This document shows, in pieces, positions 9,790 to 19,334 of a DNA stretch of 64,000 nucleotides. Source of the stretch: Deltaproteobacteria bacterium (lineage in GTDB: Bacteria; Myxococcota_A; Polyangia; Polyangiales; Polyangiaceae). The stretch lies in NCBI GenBank assembly GCA_016218915.1, contig JACRCQ010000009.1, positions 186,001 through 250,000 of the forward strand, written 5' to 3'. The first letter of the stretch is position 1. The number at the start of each line of letters is the position of its first letter. Made by a program: the position numbers and the translations under genes. The notes below the pieces were generated by a model that was not told the origin of the DNA, did not search any database, and worked only from the letters and a program-made list of their open reading frames with translations.

Positions 9790-11687
9790 TGCGCCAGGAT
9801 CCTCGTAGCCGTCAGGGCCTTGTCGTACACCGCGACCTCGTCGATCGAGCCGTTGTAGTAGGAAGCCGGGACATCACAAGCCGCTATGGCCATCGCGTGG
9901 CCATTGCCCGGATAGGTGAGCGTGCCCGTTGCCGCTATCTCGTTGTCAACCACGCCGTTGATGTAGAAGCGCATCCACGCACCGTCGTAGGTGAGCACCA
10001 CGTGGTACCAGGAATCCTTCTGCGTGAAAGAGCTGCTGGTCAGCCAGTTGGCCGTGCCGCCGAGGTTGACGAGAAAGGCGAAGCTCGACTGCGCGACATC
10101 GTCGCGCTGCAGCCCCCAGGAACCCCACGGAGGCGCGGTCGAGTCGCCGTACCAGATCGGCTTCTCGTAGGACGTCGGCGTGCCGGTCTGGAGCAACCAC
10201 AGCTCGATGGTGAGCGCATTCGCCGGCTGAAGAAGCGGAGTCGTGCCGCGGCTCAGCCACCCTTGCGTCGCTGAGGTGAATCGCATCGCGTCGTCGGCAT
10301 CGCAGTAGAGCGCTCCGTTCACCGCTGGCGTCACGCCCGGGTGAAACGTGAGATCGAGGCTGTGGCCGCTGGAGTCGAAGGCTGTGGGGCCGGCCTGCTC
10401 GCCAAGACGCCAGTACGCCACGGGAGCGTCAGCGAGCACGACTTCCCTGTATCCGGGCTTGGTGTGCTCGCACCCGTTCGCCGCATTTCCGTCGCAGTTG
10501 GCCCAGCCGGTGTTGCACTGCAGCCCGCACGCGCCCGCAACGCACGTGGCGGTGGCGTTGGCAGCGGCTGCGCATACCTTGCCGCATACTCCGCAGCTGG
10601 TGATGCTCGTGGTGAGGTTCGCTTCGCAGCCGTTGGCTGCGTTGTTGTCGCAGTTGGCCCAGCCCGAGGAGCAGGGGCCCAGGGCACACAGCGAATTCGA
10701 GCATGCAGCGGTCGCGTGCGGGAACGAGCAGGCAAAGGAGCACGCCCCGCAGTTCGCCACGTCTGCTGCGGTGTTCACCTCGCAGCCATCCACGATCGCC
10801 GAGTTGCAGTCCGCGAACGCGCCCTGGCACTGGTAGCCACAGGTCCCGGCCGAGCACGTCGCCGTGCTGTTGATCGGCGTGGGGCACTTGTTGCTGCACG
10901 AGCCGCAGCTCTGGGTCGAAGACGACAGATTCGCCTCGCACCCGTCGCTTTCCACGCCGTCGCAGTTGTCGAACCCGGTGTTGCACTGCACGATCGCGCA
11001 CGCTCCTGCGCTGCACCCGGGCGTTGCGTTGGGATACGTGCAGGCGTTTCCGCAAAACCCACAGCTCGTCGTCGACGTGGAGAGATCCGTCTCGCAGCCG
11101 TCGCTGGGATCGTTGTTGCAGTCGCCGGTGCTGGTGGGGCAGTTCGACACGCCGCACGTGCCCTGGTTGCAGACAGGAGTCCCGGACGACGCGGTGCAGA
11201 CTGTGGGGCAGGTGCCGCAGTGCTTGGGATCGTTGAGCAGATTGCCTTCGCAGCCGTTGGTGGCCACCGCATCACAGTCGGCGAAGTCCGTGTCGCACGG
11301 TCCCAATGCGCACTGCCCGCCGCCACAGGTGGCGCTGGCATGGGGGAAGGCGCATGGCTCGCAGCTGGCCGAATCGCAGCCATGAGCTGGATCGGCTGGA
11401 ACGCATTGCCCTGCGCAGGACTTCTGGTTGGCCGGACAGCCGGAGTCGGTCTGCTGATCCGGAGCAGCATCGGCATCCCCGCCCTCCACCGGCTTGGCGT
11501 CCGGCTGGCTCGTCTCCTGTGCGTTGTCCCCGAGCGATGCGTCCTCGGCGCTCGCGTCCGAGCCGCTCTCCGCGTTGACGGATTGATCCGTAGACGCGTC
11601 GCCTGCGCCGTCGAACGTGGCCTCTGGAAAGCCGCAGCCCATGGACGCGATCGAGCAAGTCAAGAGCGCTAGGTGCAAGGTCCGCAT
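9768..11687 (-). CDS. Cys-rich repeat lipoprotein with C-terminal LamG/concanavalin-like domain
   Basis: A ~639-residue secreted protein starting at the ATG at 11687; a TTG eight codons upstream is less likely. The lipoprotein signal ends SIASMGC and is followed by an Asp/Ser/Ala-rich linker. About residues 80-410 hold roughly six Cys-rich units, each with a 'CD...GCE...CG.C...C' pattern, for example NGCEANLTTSITSCG. Similar arrays occur on surface proteins of Myxococcota. The C-terminal ~230 residues look like a LamG/concanavalin-A-like jelly roll (VAYWRLGE, GSIDEVAVYDKALT). The likely role is surface binding of glycans or proteins; the ligand is unknown. Its 3' end overlaps the pseudouridine synthase gene. 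Confidence 0.82.
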   Translation of the reverse strand: MRTLHLALLTCSIASMGCGFPEATFDGAGDASTDQSVNAESGSDASAEDASLGDNAQETSQPDAKPVEGGDADAAPDQQTDSGCPANQKSCAGQCVPADPAHGCDSASCEPCAFPHASATCGGGQCALGPCDTDFADCDAVATNGCEGNLLNDPKHCGTCPTVCTASSGTPVCNQGTCGVSNCPTSTGDCNNDPSDGCETDLSTSTTSCGFCGNACTYPNATPGCSAGACAIVQCNTGFDNCDGVESDGCEANLSSSTQSCGSCSNKCPTPINSTATCSAGTCGYQCQGAFADCNSAIVDGCEVNTAADVANCGACSFACSFPHATAACSNSLCALGPCSSGWANCDNNAANGCEANLTTSITSCGVCGKVCAAAANATATCVAGACGLQCNTGWANCDGNAANGCEHTKPGYREVVLADAPVAYWRLGEQAGPTAFDSSGHSLDLTFHPGVTPAVNGALYCDADDAMRFTSATQGWLSRGTTPLLQPANALTIELWLLQTGTPTSYEKPIWYGDSTAPPWGSWGLQRDDVAQSSFAFLVNLGGTANWLTSSSFTQKDSWYHVVLTYDGAWMRFYINGVVDNEIAATGTLTYPGNGHAMAIAACDVPASYYNGSIDEVAVYDKALTATRILAHYNAAKP

Positions 11688-11712
11688 GGTTCGCAGTCCT
11701 GATCGGGCCAAA

Positions 11713-12750
11713 TCAGAATCGTCCCACGAGGCTCATCCCCGAGGGCTGGAGCATCAAGCTCATCGACGGATCAAAGGGCGTGGATCGACCCGCAACGCGA
11801 GGCTCTTCCTTGGGCTTGCCTGCGCCGGAGGTGAGCAGCAGCACGGTGCCCAGCCCGACCCCTACGATGCCCACGCCAAGCGAGACGTTCGCTACGAGCG
11901 TGTAGGTGCGTCCGCGATCGTAGGTGGATCGCTCTGCTTCCGAGCAGCGCAGGTCCACACCGCACTTGTCCTCGAGGTCGGAGATCGCTGTGCTTCTCAG
12001 GTAGTAGAACACGCCGGAAGCGACGAGGCTGGCAGCTCCGACGCCGGTCACGATCCAGGGGACGACCTTGGAGCTCTTGCGAGGCTCGGCCGCAGGGGCA
12101 GCGGAAGGCACGACCGCAGGAGCGACGGGTCGTGCGGATGGCACAGGGGTCTGGGCGCGCTCTGCAGGCGGCTGCACATCGAACGTCTTGCTCTCCCCTT
12201 CCCGGATCTCGATCGAGATGCGCTGGGTTTCGCGGCCGGGCATGCTCACGATCAGGTTGTGGGTACCGGGGTCGACCGGCATGGGCGTATTGAGCGCCGA
12301 ACTTCCCAGATCCACGCCGTCGAGCGTGATGGTAGCGCCCTCGGCTCCGGGAACACGTCGCAACGTGAGCTTGGGAATCCTCCCCTCGAGCATGCCCTTC
12401 GCTGCTTCCGCTTCCTTGATCACGTCCTTGGCTCGATCGCGGCTCGCCTCCGAGATGGCCATCTTGTAGGCGCCCAGAGCCTCGTTCCAGCGTCCCAGGC
12501 GCTCCTGGCACAAGCCGATGTGGAAGCGCACGCGCGGCGTGGACTTGACGGATGCCACGGACTGGAACTTCGCGAGTGCGCCCGCCCAGTTGCCAGCAGC
12601 CTCCAGGGCGACCCCTTCCCGGTAGGTCTCGCGAGCTGCGTTGATCTCCGCGGCCGTGGGCGCTCCTTGCACCACGGATGCGCTGAAGGTCGTGCCGAGC
12701 AGTGCGGCGACCAGGAGTCCTGTGCGGAGCAGGACGCGACACGAGTGCAT
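11713..12750 (-). CDS. TPR/PEGA-domain membrane protein
   Basis: A ~345-residue exported protein; the ATG at 12750 gives a clean signal peptide (MHSCRVLLRTGLLVAALLG), and another ATG lies six codons upstream. Residues ~35-120 form a TPR-like helical region (ARETYREGVALEAAGNWAGA; VRFHIGLCQERLGRWNEAL). A PEGA-like beta domain follows (ITLDGVDLGSS...VDPGTHNLIV). Then there is an Ala/Pro linker and two transmembrane helices (VVPWIVTGVGAASLVASGVF; VSLGVGIVGVGLGTVLLL). This layout is common in myxobacteria beside kinase genes and is thought to serve envelope or signalling assembly. Downstream of the Ser/Thr kinase on the same strand. Confidence 0.8.
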   Translation of the reverse strand: MHSCRVLLRTGLLVAALLGTTFSASVVQGAPTAAEINAARETYREGVALEAAGNWAGALAKFQSVASVKSTPRVRFHIGLCQERLGRWNEALGAYKMAISEASRDRAKDVIKEAEAAKGMLEGRIPKLTLRRVPGAEGATITLDGVDLGSSALNTPMPVDPGTHNLIVSMPGRETQRISIEIREGESKTFDVQPPAERAQTPVPSARPVAPAVVPSAAPAAEPRKSSKVVPWIVTGVGAASLVASGVFYYLRSTAISDLEDKCGVDLRCSEAERSTYDRGRTYTLVANVSLGVGIVGVGLGTVLLLTSGAGKPKEEPRVAGRSTPFDPSMSLMLQPSGMSLVGRF

Positions 12751-12818
12751 AGGGACAATTCCCGCCATGGTTGGAATGGCAAGTGTACCATTGTCAGGAC
12801 CGCACTGGGGTTCTCGCC

Positions 12819-14351
12819 TCAGAAACCCGGATCTGACAAGGGTGGCACCCAACCGCCAGGCGTCGACTTGCCTGGCGATTTGCCGGGCACGCGCTTGCCC
12901 CCAGCGGAAGCGGCAGCGGATGCAGTCGCGGAGGCTGCCGGTGCTGCCGACGACTCCGGCGCCGCCGAAGCCGAGGCCGCCGTGGATGCGGGCACCACCG
13001 GAGAGCCTGACTGCGACGCGGATGCCGGCGGAGGAGCAGACGACGCGCTGCGCAGGGGCTCTTGCGTCTTGCCGCCGCGCAGCGAAACGATCAGCGCAGC
13101 CGCAGCCACGCACAGCACGACCGCTGCGATGATCCACGGGGCGCGACTCGCTCTGGGCTCAGGCAGCGCGCGCTGCCCCGAAGTGTCGGTGGTCGGGGTC
13201 CGGTCCCCAGGCACCGCCACAGCCGACTGCCCCGTGTCTGGAGCGGCCACGGCTGCCGGGAGGTTCAGATCGTGGAAGATGTCCGCGATCGGAGACGGAG
13301 CCTCGGGCTGAGCAGCGCTCGTTGGAGAGAAGGGGCCCACGACCGTGGCCTCGGAGTGCGCGTCGACCTCGGCCACAGCTTTCTTGAGCGCTGCGCGACG
13401 TTCCTCTCCGATGGCTCCGGCCACTTCGGTGGCGAAGGCGCCGACCGTCTCCACGGTCACGCGGCGCCCATCCTTGCGCGCGAGCTCGTCGAGCTCATGG
13501 GCCATCTCGGACGCGGTCTGGAATCGCTTCGCAGGGTCGCGCTGGAGCGATCGCATCAACACCTGGTGCAGGCGTGGAGGGCAATCCGGGATGTAGTGCT
13601 TGGGCGACGGTACGTCGCGGCTCAGGGCGTTGTTGATCGTCTCAGCATCGTGCGCGCCGCGGAAGGGGTGCTTTCCGGTGGTGATCTGGTACAGGACGAT
13701 GCCGCAGGCGAAGATGTCCGTGCGCCGATCCACGCGTTCGCCGGTGACCTGCTCAGGCGCCATGTACGCGAGCTTGCCCTTGATGTGACCGGCCGCAGTC
13801 TCGGCGCTGCTGACGCCGGCGGCCTTTGCGACGCCGAAGTCCACGAGCTTGACGAGGCCGTCGTAGCTGATGAGCACGTTTTGCGGCGAGAAGTCGCGGT
13901 GCACCAGCCCGGCGATCTTGCCGTCGTCATCCTTGAGCTCGTGGGCAGCGTGCAGCCCTGCGCATGCGTCGGACATGATCCGTGCGGCAATGCCGAGGGG
14001 TAGACGCCCATCCGTGGACGCCTTGCGCATGAGCGTGCTCAACGGCTCGCCGTCGATCCACTCCATCACGATGTACAGCAGCGAGTCCTTCTCGCCCAGG
14101 TCCACGACCTCCACCACGTTGGGGTGACGGATGCGTGCCACGATCCGGGCTTCGTCCAGGAACATGGTCTCGAAGTTGGCGTCCGAGCTCAACGTCGGGA
14201 GCATGGTCTTGATCGCAACGAAGCGCTGGAAGCCCCGGGCACCTTTTGCGCGGGCAGCCCACACCGCTGCCATACCGCCGCGCGCGATCGGCAGGAGGCA
14301 TTCGTAGCGTCCCAGGGCCAGGCCCGGGCGGACTTCGTCGAGTGTCAGCAC
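12819..14351 (-). CDS. Membrane-anchored eukaryotic-like Ser/Thr protein kinase
   Basis: A ~510-residue kinase with probable GTG start at 14351 (LTLDEVRPGLALGRYECLL). The Gly-rich loop is IARGGMAAVW, the catalytic Lys lies in VAIKTM, the catalytic loop reads HRDFSPQN (a variant of HRDLKPxN common in myxobacteria), and DFGVAK follows. The kinase domain ends near residue 290. A ~90-residue linker leads to one transmembrane helix (APWIIAAVVLCVAAAALIVSL region). An Ala/Ser/Pro-rich tail of ~80 residues lies beyond it. The single helix places the kinase in the cytoplasm with its tail outside. Downstream of the rhomboid gene by 86 bases on the same strand, perhaps co-transcribed. Confidence 0.9.
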   Translation of the reverse strand: MLTLDEVRPGLALGRYECLLPIARGGMAAVWAARAKGARGFQRFVAIKTMLPTLSSDANFETMFLDEARIVARIRHPNVVEVVDLGEKDSLLYIVMEWIDGEPLSTLMRKASTDGRLPLGIAARIMSDACAGLHAAHELKDDDGKIAGLVHRDFSPQNVLISYDGLVKLVDFGVAKAAGVSSAETAAGHIKGKLAYMAPEQVTGERVDRRTDIFACGIVLYQITTGKHPFRGAHDAETINNALSRDVPSPKHYIPDCPPRLHQVLMRSLQRDPAKRFQTASEMAHELDELARKDGRRVTVETVGAFATEVAGAIGEERRAALKKAVAEVDAHSEATVVGPFSPTSAAQPEAPSPIADIFHDLNLPAAVAAPDTGQSAVAVPGDRTPTTDTSGQRALPEPRASRAPWIIAAVVLCVAAAALIVSLRGGKTQEPLRSASSAPPPASASQSGSPVVPASTAASASAAPESSAAPAASATASAAASAGGKRVPGKSPGKSTPGGWVPPLSDPGF

Positions 14352-14437
14352 CTTGCCTGGAAAGTCTCGCAGACGCGGACATCGAGCACAAGTTCGGTGA
14401 GGATCCGCGCATGGGGCCGCGAGGGTGGGAGCGCTAC

Positions 14438-16162
14438 CTACTGCCGCGGTGCAGCACTCGAGGCGCAAACGGGCAGCGTTCCGAGCTCCTTGGGGACGGC
14501 TCCGCCCTCGCCACGATTGCAGACTGGCGCAGCGATCTCCCTCGCCTCCTGCACCCGGCCGTCGCTGAACAGGATGTCGGCCAGCAGCGCTCTTGCAACC
14601 ACGTCGATGCGCGTCGTGGGTGCGAACATGGTCTTGACCAGCTTCTCTTCGGCGATCGCCTTGCGAAGCGCCTGCTCGGCGCCTTTGCGATCGTCTCGAT
14701 CGAGCTGACGCAGCGCGAGGTTGATCTGCACGCGCGGATCGCGGGGAAACCGGGTCACCAGGTTGTCCATCCGCACGCTCCACTGCTCCTTGTCGGTTGG
14801 AAGGTCGTCGTTCGGGATGAGCAGCGATACGTCTTCCAGCACCTCGACCGCCTTCGCATAGCTGGTCTTGATGAGCGCAAATGAGGCGACGGCAGCCACA
14901 GCCCCGCCGATGGCCAGGGTCAGAGCGAGCTTGCGACCGGGCGGCGCGGCTTGCCCTGGCTTCCAGGAGCGAAACAGCGCGTAGGCAGACAGCGCACCCG
15001 CGATGGCACCGCCGATGTGGGCGCCATAGTCGATCGCGCTGCCGGTCCTGTGCGTGGCAAGGGGGATGAGCGACGGAACCAGCATGCGCAGCACGCCCAT
15101 CTGGACGGACGTTCGCTCTCCACCTTCGGGAATGCGGAACGACACCACGAGCGCAGCTCCGAGCAATCCCATGATTGCGCCTGAAGCGCCGACCGAGACC
15201 ACGCTCGGAGCATTGGCGAGCAGAGAGCCTGCTGCGCCACCGAGAGCGCCGATTGCGAACAGCGCACACAGCCACGCGCGCCCGAGGAGCGTCTCGAGCA
15301 CCAGGCCTCCCATCACCAGCGCGACCAGGTTGAGCACCAGGTGGATCCCGCTTCCGTGCAAAAGGGGAGCCGTAAATACGCGGTAGTACTCGCCGTCGTC
15401 CACTGCCAGCGCCCGCGACAACCCTCCCAGCGCCACCAGCGTCCTGATGTTCGGCGTCAGCGCGCGGCCACCCACTCCAAAGGCGATTTCCGCAGCAAAC
15501 AGCAGGGTCAGCACGGCGCCGATGGCGATGGTGGCATAGGGCACCTCGGCCACGGCATTGACCGCCCGTTGCATGGGCCGCAGCTCGGCCTCGGTGCGTC
15601 TGGGGCTCCATAGAAGCTTCTCGAAGTACCCGCGCCCGCACAGCAGGCCTCGGAACGCTGCGTTCGACCAGACCCGGCCGCCCGTTCCCTCCAGGACCCA
15701 CGCACGCACAGCGACTTTCTGAAACCCCGGACGCGAGAACAGCGGCCGCAACGCCTGCTCGCGATCAGGCCCGCCTGGGCTGGTGCCCACATCGACCACC
15801 TCGATCACGACAGGGAGCTTCACGCCATTCATCGTGCCCGTGTACTTGAGGCAGGCAGCCCCGATGCGACGCAGCTCGTCGAGGGAGCATGGGAAGGTTC
15901 CTGCACCTTCCCGATCCCGATCGACGATGCACACGATCCGCACGGACATGCCGTCGACGCGGGTCAACACCGCGTCGCACGCGTCCAGCAACGCTACGGC
16001 CTCGTCGACCACGCCCGGCTTGAATCCCTGGTCCGCGACCAGGCTCCGGGCAAGGTAGGCAGCCAGCGAATCCGGATCCTGCCTGGGTGGCGAAGCAACC
16101 GCTCCACAGGGCGGTTCGGCACTGTGCGCGGCGTCGGCTTGCTCTGGCTGCTCAGGCTCCAT
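14438..16162 (-). CDS. Rhomboid intramembrane serine protease with N-terminal extension and C-terminal TPR-like region
   Basis: A 574-residue protein. The first ~190 residues are a soluble domain I do not recognise. The membrane core (about 205-430) has the rhomboid signatures: HGSGIHLVLN in the loop/TM2, the catalytic Ser in GASGAIMG (about S327) and the catalytic His in DYGAHIGGAIAG (about H382). After a further helix the last ~120 residues look like TPR-type repeats (QINLALRQLDRDDRKGAEQA). Rhomboids cut substrates inside the membrane, so both extra domains could recruit targets. It sits directly upstream of a membrane-anchored kinase gene. Confidence 0.9.
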   Translation of the reverse strand: MEPEQPEQADAAHSAEPPCGAVASPPRQDPDSLAAYLARSLVADQGFKPGVVDEAVALLDACDAVLTRVDGMSVRIVCIVDRDREGAGTFPCSLDELRRIGAACLKYTGTMNGVKLPVVIEVVDVGTSPGGPDREQALRPLFSRPGFQKVAVRAWVLEGTGGRVWSNAAFRGLLCGRGYFEKLLWSPRRTEAELRPMQRAVNAVAEVPYATIAIGAVLTLLFAAEIAFGVGGRALTPNIRTLVALGGLSRALAVDDGEYYRVFTAPLLHGSGIHLVLNLVALVMGGLVLETLLGRAWLCALFAIGALGGAAGSLLANAPSVVSVGASGAIMGLLGAALVVSFRIPEGGERTSVQMGVLRMLVPSLIPLATHRTGSAIDYGAHIGGAIAGALSAYALFRSWKPGQAAPPGRKLALTLAIGGAVAAVASFALIKTSYAKAVEVLEDVSLLIPNDDLPTDKEQWSVRMDNLVTRFPRDPRVQINLALRQLDRDDRKGAEQALRKAIAEEKLVKTMFAPTTRIDVVARALLADILFSDGRVQEAREIAAPVCNRGEGGAVPKELGTLPVCASSAAPRQ

Positions 16163-16205
16163 CGAATGCTGCTAACGCTGATGCCCTGGGAAGACAAGCT
16201 CGCCA

Positions 16206-17375
16206 TCAATGCAGCTTGTGCGGCTGAACCCACGCTTTTCTGCCTTGCTCATCCTGCACGACCACGCGCACGTAGCCGCTGGCAGGTAGCCTCGCTTCGG
16301 CCGAACGTCCTTGTGCCTCGCCCAGCACCTTACCGCCTGCACCGACGAAGCGGAAACGGTGCACCCCAGGAGCGCTGGCAGCTACTGCCACCTGGAGCGC
16401 GCCATCCACGACCTCGACCCGATCGAGGAGCACACCGTTGGATGCGTAGAAGGCCCCCTGCTCGATCGCCTCGCGAATGGACGCCGGCTCCTTGCGGGCA
16501 TGCACCATCACGAACCCGCGATCGCCGACGTAGGCCTTTTCGCCTCGTGCGGTCACTTCGGCCGCGTCGTTGTAGTGATGCGCGTCATCGGATGCGACGC
16601 CCCACATGGTTGCGCCGGACGACAGGACAGCATCCCAGATCTGCTCGGTCGACGGATGGCGTGCGTCTCCCTCGTTGTTGGAGTCGATCGCTTCGTTGGC
16701 GATTTCCAGGAGCTTTGCGCCCTTGCGAGCCAGCTCGATCACCACTGCTGTGCTGGCCGCGTAGTGGAAGTTGGGGTGGTTGATCACGGCGATGCCGCCC
16801 ATCTTGGCGGTGACGTCGAGTGCGCGCGCATAGATGTCGACGCGCCTGGTGGGGAGGGGCTCAGGCCAGACGATCCAGGGGCCACCGGTCACGAAGAGCC
16901 CATTGACGTGCAGCAGGCAGCGATTCCCTGGCTCAGGCTCGGGCTCGCACTTCCTGAGGTTCTGGGTGAGCTCCACGCCTGGGAAGACCAGCATGCCGTT
17001 GGCAGGGGGAGAAGGGATGGTGACCCGATTGTGATCGGTGAAGACGATGAAGTCGTAGCCCTTGGAGGCGTACCAGGCCACGACGTCGTCTGGATGCGTG
17101 TGGCTGTCGCCCGAGCCGGAGGAATGCAGGTGCAGCTGCCCTCGAAGCCAGCGCACAGTCGCGGTCGGAGGGGAAGAGGAAGGCAGGGGCACGGCATGGG
17201 AGGAAGCTGGCGGAGCCGGGCGAGCGATGGAGGAGGAAGATGGCGGCGACGCGGGCACGGGGTCGGTGCGCGTGCGGCATCCCCACAGGGGCAAGCCGAT
17301 CAAGAGCCACGCAAGGGAGGCGCATGGGAATCTGGTGAGAGCTTGCCTGCTGGACACGATGCCATGTCGTAGCAT
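16206..17375 (-). CDS. PHP-domain phosphoesterase-like lipoprotein
   Basis: A ~389-residue secreted protein starting at the ATG at 17375 with a lipoprotein signal (lipobox LPLWGC). After a Pro/Ser linker comes a PHP-domain metal-binding core: QLHLHSSGSGDSH, FTDHNRV, a GVEL motif, INHPNF and ASDDAHHY. These carry the His/Asp ligands of the PHP fold. The C-terminal ~80 residues look like a small beta-sandwich. PHP proteins hydrolyse phosphoesters or act as metal-dependent hydrolases; an exported, lipid-anchored version implies an extracytoplasmic substrate, which is not known. The upstream lipase-like gene ends two bases before this ATG, so they form an operon. Confidence 0.85.
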   Translation of the reverse strand: MLRHGIVSSRQALTRFPCASLAWLLIGLPLWGCRTRTDPVPASPPSSSSIARPAPPASSHAVPLPSSSPPTATVRWLRGQLHLHSSGSGDSHTHPDDVVAWYASKGYDFIVFTDHNRVTIPSPPANGMLVFPGVELTQNLRKCEPEPEPGNRCLLHVNGLFVTGGPWIVWPEPLPTRRVDIYARALDVTAKMGGIAVINHPNFHYAASTAVVIELARKGAKLLEIANEAIDSNNEGDARHPSTEQIWDAVLSSGATMWGVASDDAHHYNDAAEVTARGEKAYVGDRGFVMVHARKEPASIREAIEQGAFYASNGVLLDRVEVVDGALQVAVAASAPGVHRFRFVGAGGKVLGEAQGRSAEARLPASGYVRVVVQDEQGRKAWVQPHKLH

Positions 17376-17377
17376 GC

Positions 17378-18508
17378 CTACAACCCTCGGGCGCGCAGAC
17401 CGGAGACGATTCTTTCGTAGAGCGGGAGCGCGTTGAAGCTCGTGGACCACCCGATCTGTGCCCAGTGGTCGGCCTCCACCTCCTCGATCACCTCTCCCCA
17501 CTTCTGGGACTCTGCAGGCACAATTCCGTCGTTGCCGCCGGCGACCTTCTTCAGATACAGGAATCCAGGAATCAGGAGCACGTTGACGCGCCGCGCCCCG
17601 CCCTTCACCGAGCCAAGGTAACTCGCGTAAGCCACGCCGGGCGCGTCCGGGACCTGCTCGTTGAACGCCGCCATCTTCGCGGTCGTGAGGTCGTCAAAGG
17701 CTCTTGCGCCAAGCGCTTCGATCATCTTGCGTAGCCTGAGCTGGTCCGCGGCAAGGCGCACGCCCCGATCGGCAATGGGCGTGCCGCCATGGGGCGTGCC
17801 TATGGTGGTGAGCGACGCCACGCAACGTGACAGCGAAAGCTTGGAAAGCGCATATCGAGCATCGAGCCCGCCCATGCTGTGCGCTACGATATTGACTCTT
17901 CGTGCCTTGAGCAGGCGAATCTGCTGCGCGAGCTCTGCGGCTCGATCCGCGATCGAACCCACAGGCGAGACACGAACGACATGCACTTCCGTGCCGCAAG
18001 CCCGCAGCGCCCGGGCGATCCCACGGAAGTATTCCTGACGCAGATTGCCGAGCCCGACCGTGTCAAAACCGAATATGCCGTGGGCAAGAACGACCGGAAA
18101 CGGCGGAGCCGGCGGCTTGCGACGTCGCAGCGCCGTCATGGAGCGGTGATGCTCGACCGTGGGTGTGGACGGGATGACGGGCCGGGAGCTCCTGGCCTGG
18201 GAGTCGACCGGAAACGGTTCAGAGGATGGCTCGGGAGTCGGGGTCGGTGTCGGTTCACTGGGGACCTCAGGAGCAGCGCGCTCTGCCAGCTCCTGGACCG
18301 CTGCGGGCAGTGGGGCAGGTTCGGACGCAACATCCTGGGGTGGAGGGAGCGCCTCCGGGGGACGTTCAGGGAGTCTTGGGGGCCTTCGTCGCCGTGCCCG
18401 GAGCAACGCGACGAGCGCAAAGCTCACCACGAGCAGAAGCACGGCGAGCGTCAGACCGAGCCACGAAGTCACGACGCTCAGGATGTTGGGCAAGCCCGGA
18501 CACGTCAA
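17378..18508 (-). CDS. Lipase-like alpha/beta hydrolase with N-terminal membrane anchor
   Basis: A ~376-residue protein. One N-terminal transmembrane helix (SWLGLTLAVLLLVVSFALVA) leads to an ~95-residue Pro/Glu-rich linker and then a triacylglycerol-lipase-type alpha/beta hydrolase. The oxyanion-hole segment is VVLAHGIFGF, the nucleophile elbow is AHSMGG, the probable acid is the Asp in GGNDGIVP and the probable base is the His in EADHWAQIG. Such enzymes cleave lipid or polymer esters. The start is uncertain: the longest frame begins at a TTG (18508), and a GTG just downstream would also keep the helix. It is the first gene of an operon with the PHP lipoprotein. Confidence 0.85.
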   Translation of the reverse strand: MTCPGLPNILSVVTSWLGLTLAVLLLVVSFALVALLRARRRRPPRLPERPPEALPPPQDVASEPAPLPAAVQELAERAAPEVPSEPTPTPTPEPSSEPFPVDSQARSSRPVIPSTPTVEHHRSMTALRRRKPPAPPFPVVLAHGIFGFDTVGLGNLRQEYFRGIARALRACGTEVHVVRVSPVGSIADRAAELAQQIRLLKARRVNIVAHSMGGLDARYALSKLSLSRCVASLTTIGTPHGGTPIADRGVRLAADQLRLRKMIEALGARAFDDLTTAKMAAFNEQVPDAPGVAYASYLGSVKGGARRVNVLLIPGFLYLKKVAGGNDGIVPAESQKWGEVIEEVEADHWAQIGWSTSFNALPLYERIVSGLRARGL

Positions 18509-18569
18509 GCATCAGCGTTGATTCCGCCGAGGACGGCGGACTTCCGCATGCGCAGCCTGCACGCCCGCC

Positions 18570-18998
18570 TCAGCCTGCGTTGGCCTCGCTCACCTGCTCG
18601 TTGAGTGTCCAGTAGTCGTAGAGCACACCGATGCCGAACATGCCTCCAGTCACGAGCCAGGCAAGACCGGTGAGCCACTTGCCAAGATAGAATCGGTGAA
18701 TCCCGAGCACGCCGAGGAAGGTCAGCAGGATCCAGGCGACAGCGTAGCTCGTCGAGCCTTCGCGGTAGCGTCGCTTTGCGGATCTCGCCATTCCCGGAAT
18801 CAGGAGCAGATCGACGAGCCAGCCGATGCCGAGCAGCCCGAGGGTGAAGAACCAGATCGTGCCGGTGATGGGGCGTCCGTAGTAGAACCGGTGGGCGCCG
18901 GTGAATCCGAAGATCCACAGGACGTAGCCGAGCAGCAGGCCGTGGCTCATGAAAGGGAGTCGTCGCACACGGGGAATTAATTTCAACCCCTGTGCCAT
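18570..18998 (-). CDS. TM2-domain membrane protein
   Basis: A 142-residue membrane protein with two copies of the TM2 motif. Each copy has the typical G-x-HRFY-x-G signature (GFTGAHRFYYGRPITG; LGIHRFYLGKWLTGL) followed by a helix. The start ATG at 18998 is supported by GGAGG five bases upstream; a second ATG at 18950 is possible. TM2 proteins are small helical-hairpin proteins of uncertain function, found across bacteria and eukaryotes. It ends 62 bases before the lipase-operon start on the same strand. Confidence 0.85.
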   Translation of the reverse strand: MAQGLKLIPRVRRLPFMSHGLLLGYVLWIFGFTGAHRFYYGRPITGTIWFFTLGLLGIGWLVDLLLIPGMARSAKRRYREGSTSYAVAWILLTFLGVLGIHRFYLGKWLTGLAWLVTGGMFGIGVLYDYWTLNEQVSEANAG

Positions 18999-19157
18999 GT
19001 TCCTCCGGAATCACAGCCGTCGCCGTCGTGATTCGCAATGCCTTGTCGCTCGCCGCCGCCTCCCCGCACTTGGGCCAGCTTCACGCGCGTGCCCGCCCGC
19101 CCCGGCGGCGGCTCGCTCATCCCGTTTTGGCGAGCGTGTAGGGTGCGGGGGTAGTGG

Positions 19158-19199
19158 GCAGCGGGTAGCGAGCAGCGGGTAGCGAGCAGCGGGTAGCGG
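19158..19199. repeat. 14-bp tandem repeat, three copies
   Basis: Three consecutive copies of GCAGCGGGTAGCGA; the third ends in G instead of A. The array lies between the TM2 gene and the methionine operon. Another 3 x 14-bp array with a different unit occurs at 61891-61932. Confidence 0.85.
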
Positions 19200-19221
19200 T
19201 CGTGTGGCCGGCATGGCAGCG

Positions 19222-19334
19222 CTCGCTGGCTCGCTTGCCGCTTGCCGCTCGCCCCTTGCCACTCGCCGCGGGCCCTACTCGCTTGCCGACGCCAGCTGCT
19301 CTTGCCGCTTGCTCGCTTGTCGCCCGCCTGCCGG
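19222..19334. repeat. Low-complexity GCTTGCC-type repeat block
   Basis: A degenerate run of short units related to CGCTTGCC and CTCGCC. The units are roughly complementary to the 14-bp repeats at 19158-19199, so the pair could fold as a long imperfect hairpin. No gene is supported here. Confidence 0.6.

Noticed and set aside
19158..19334. Possible CRISPR array
   Set aside because: Units are only 14 bp or 7-8 bp, contiguous without spacers, and no cas genes are near.
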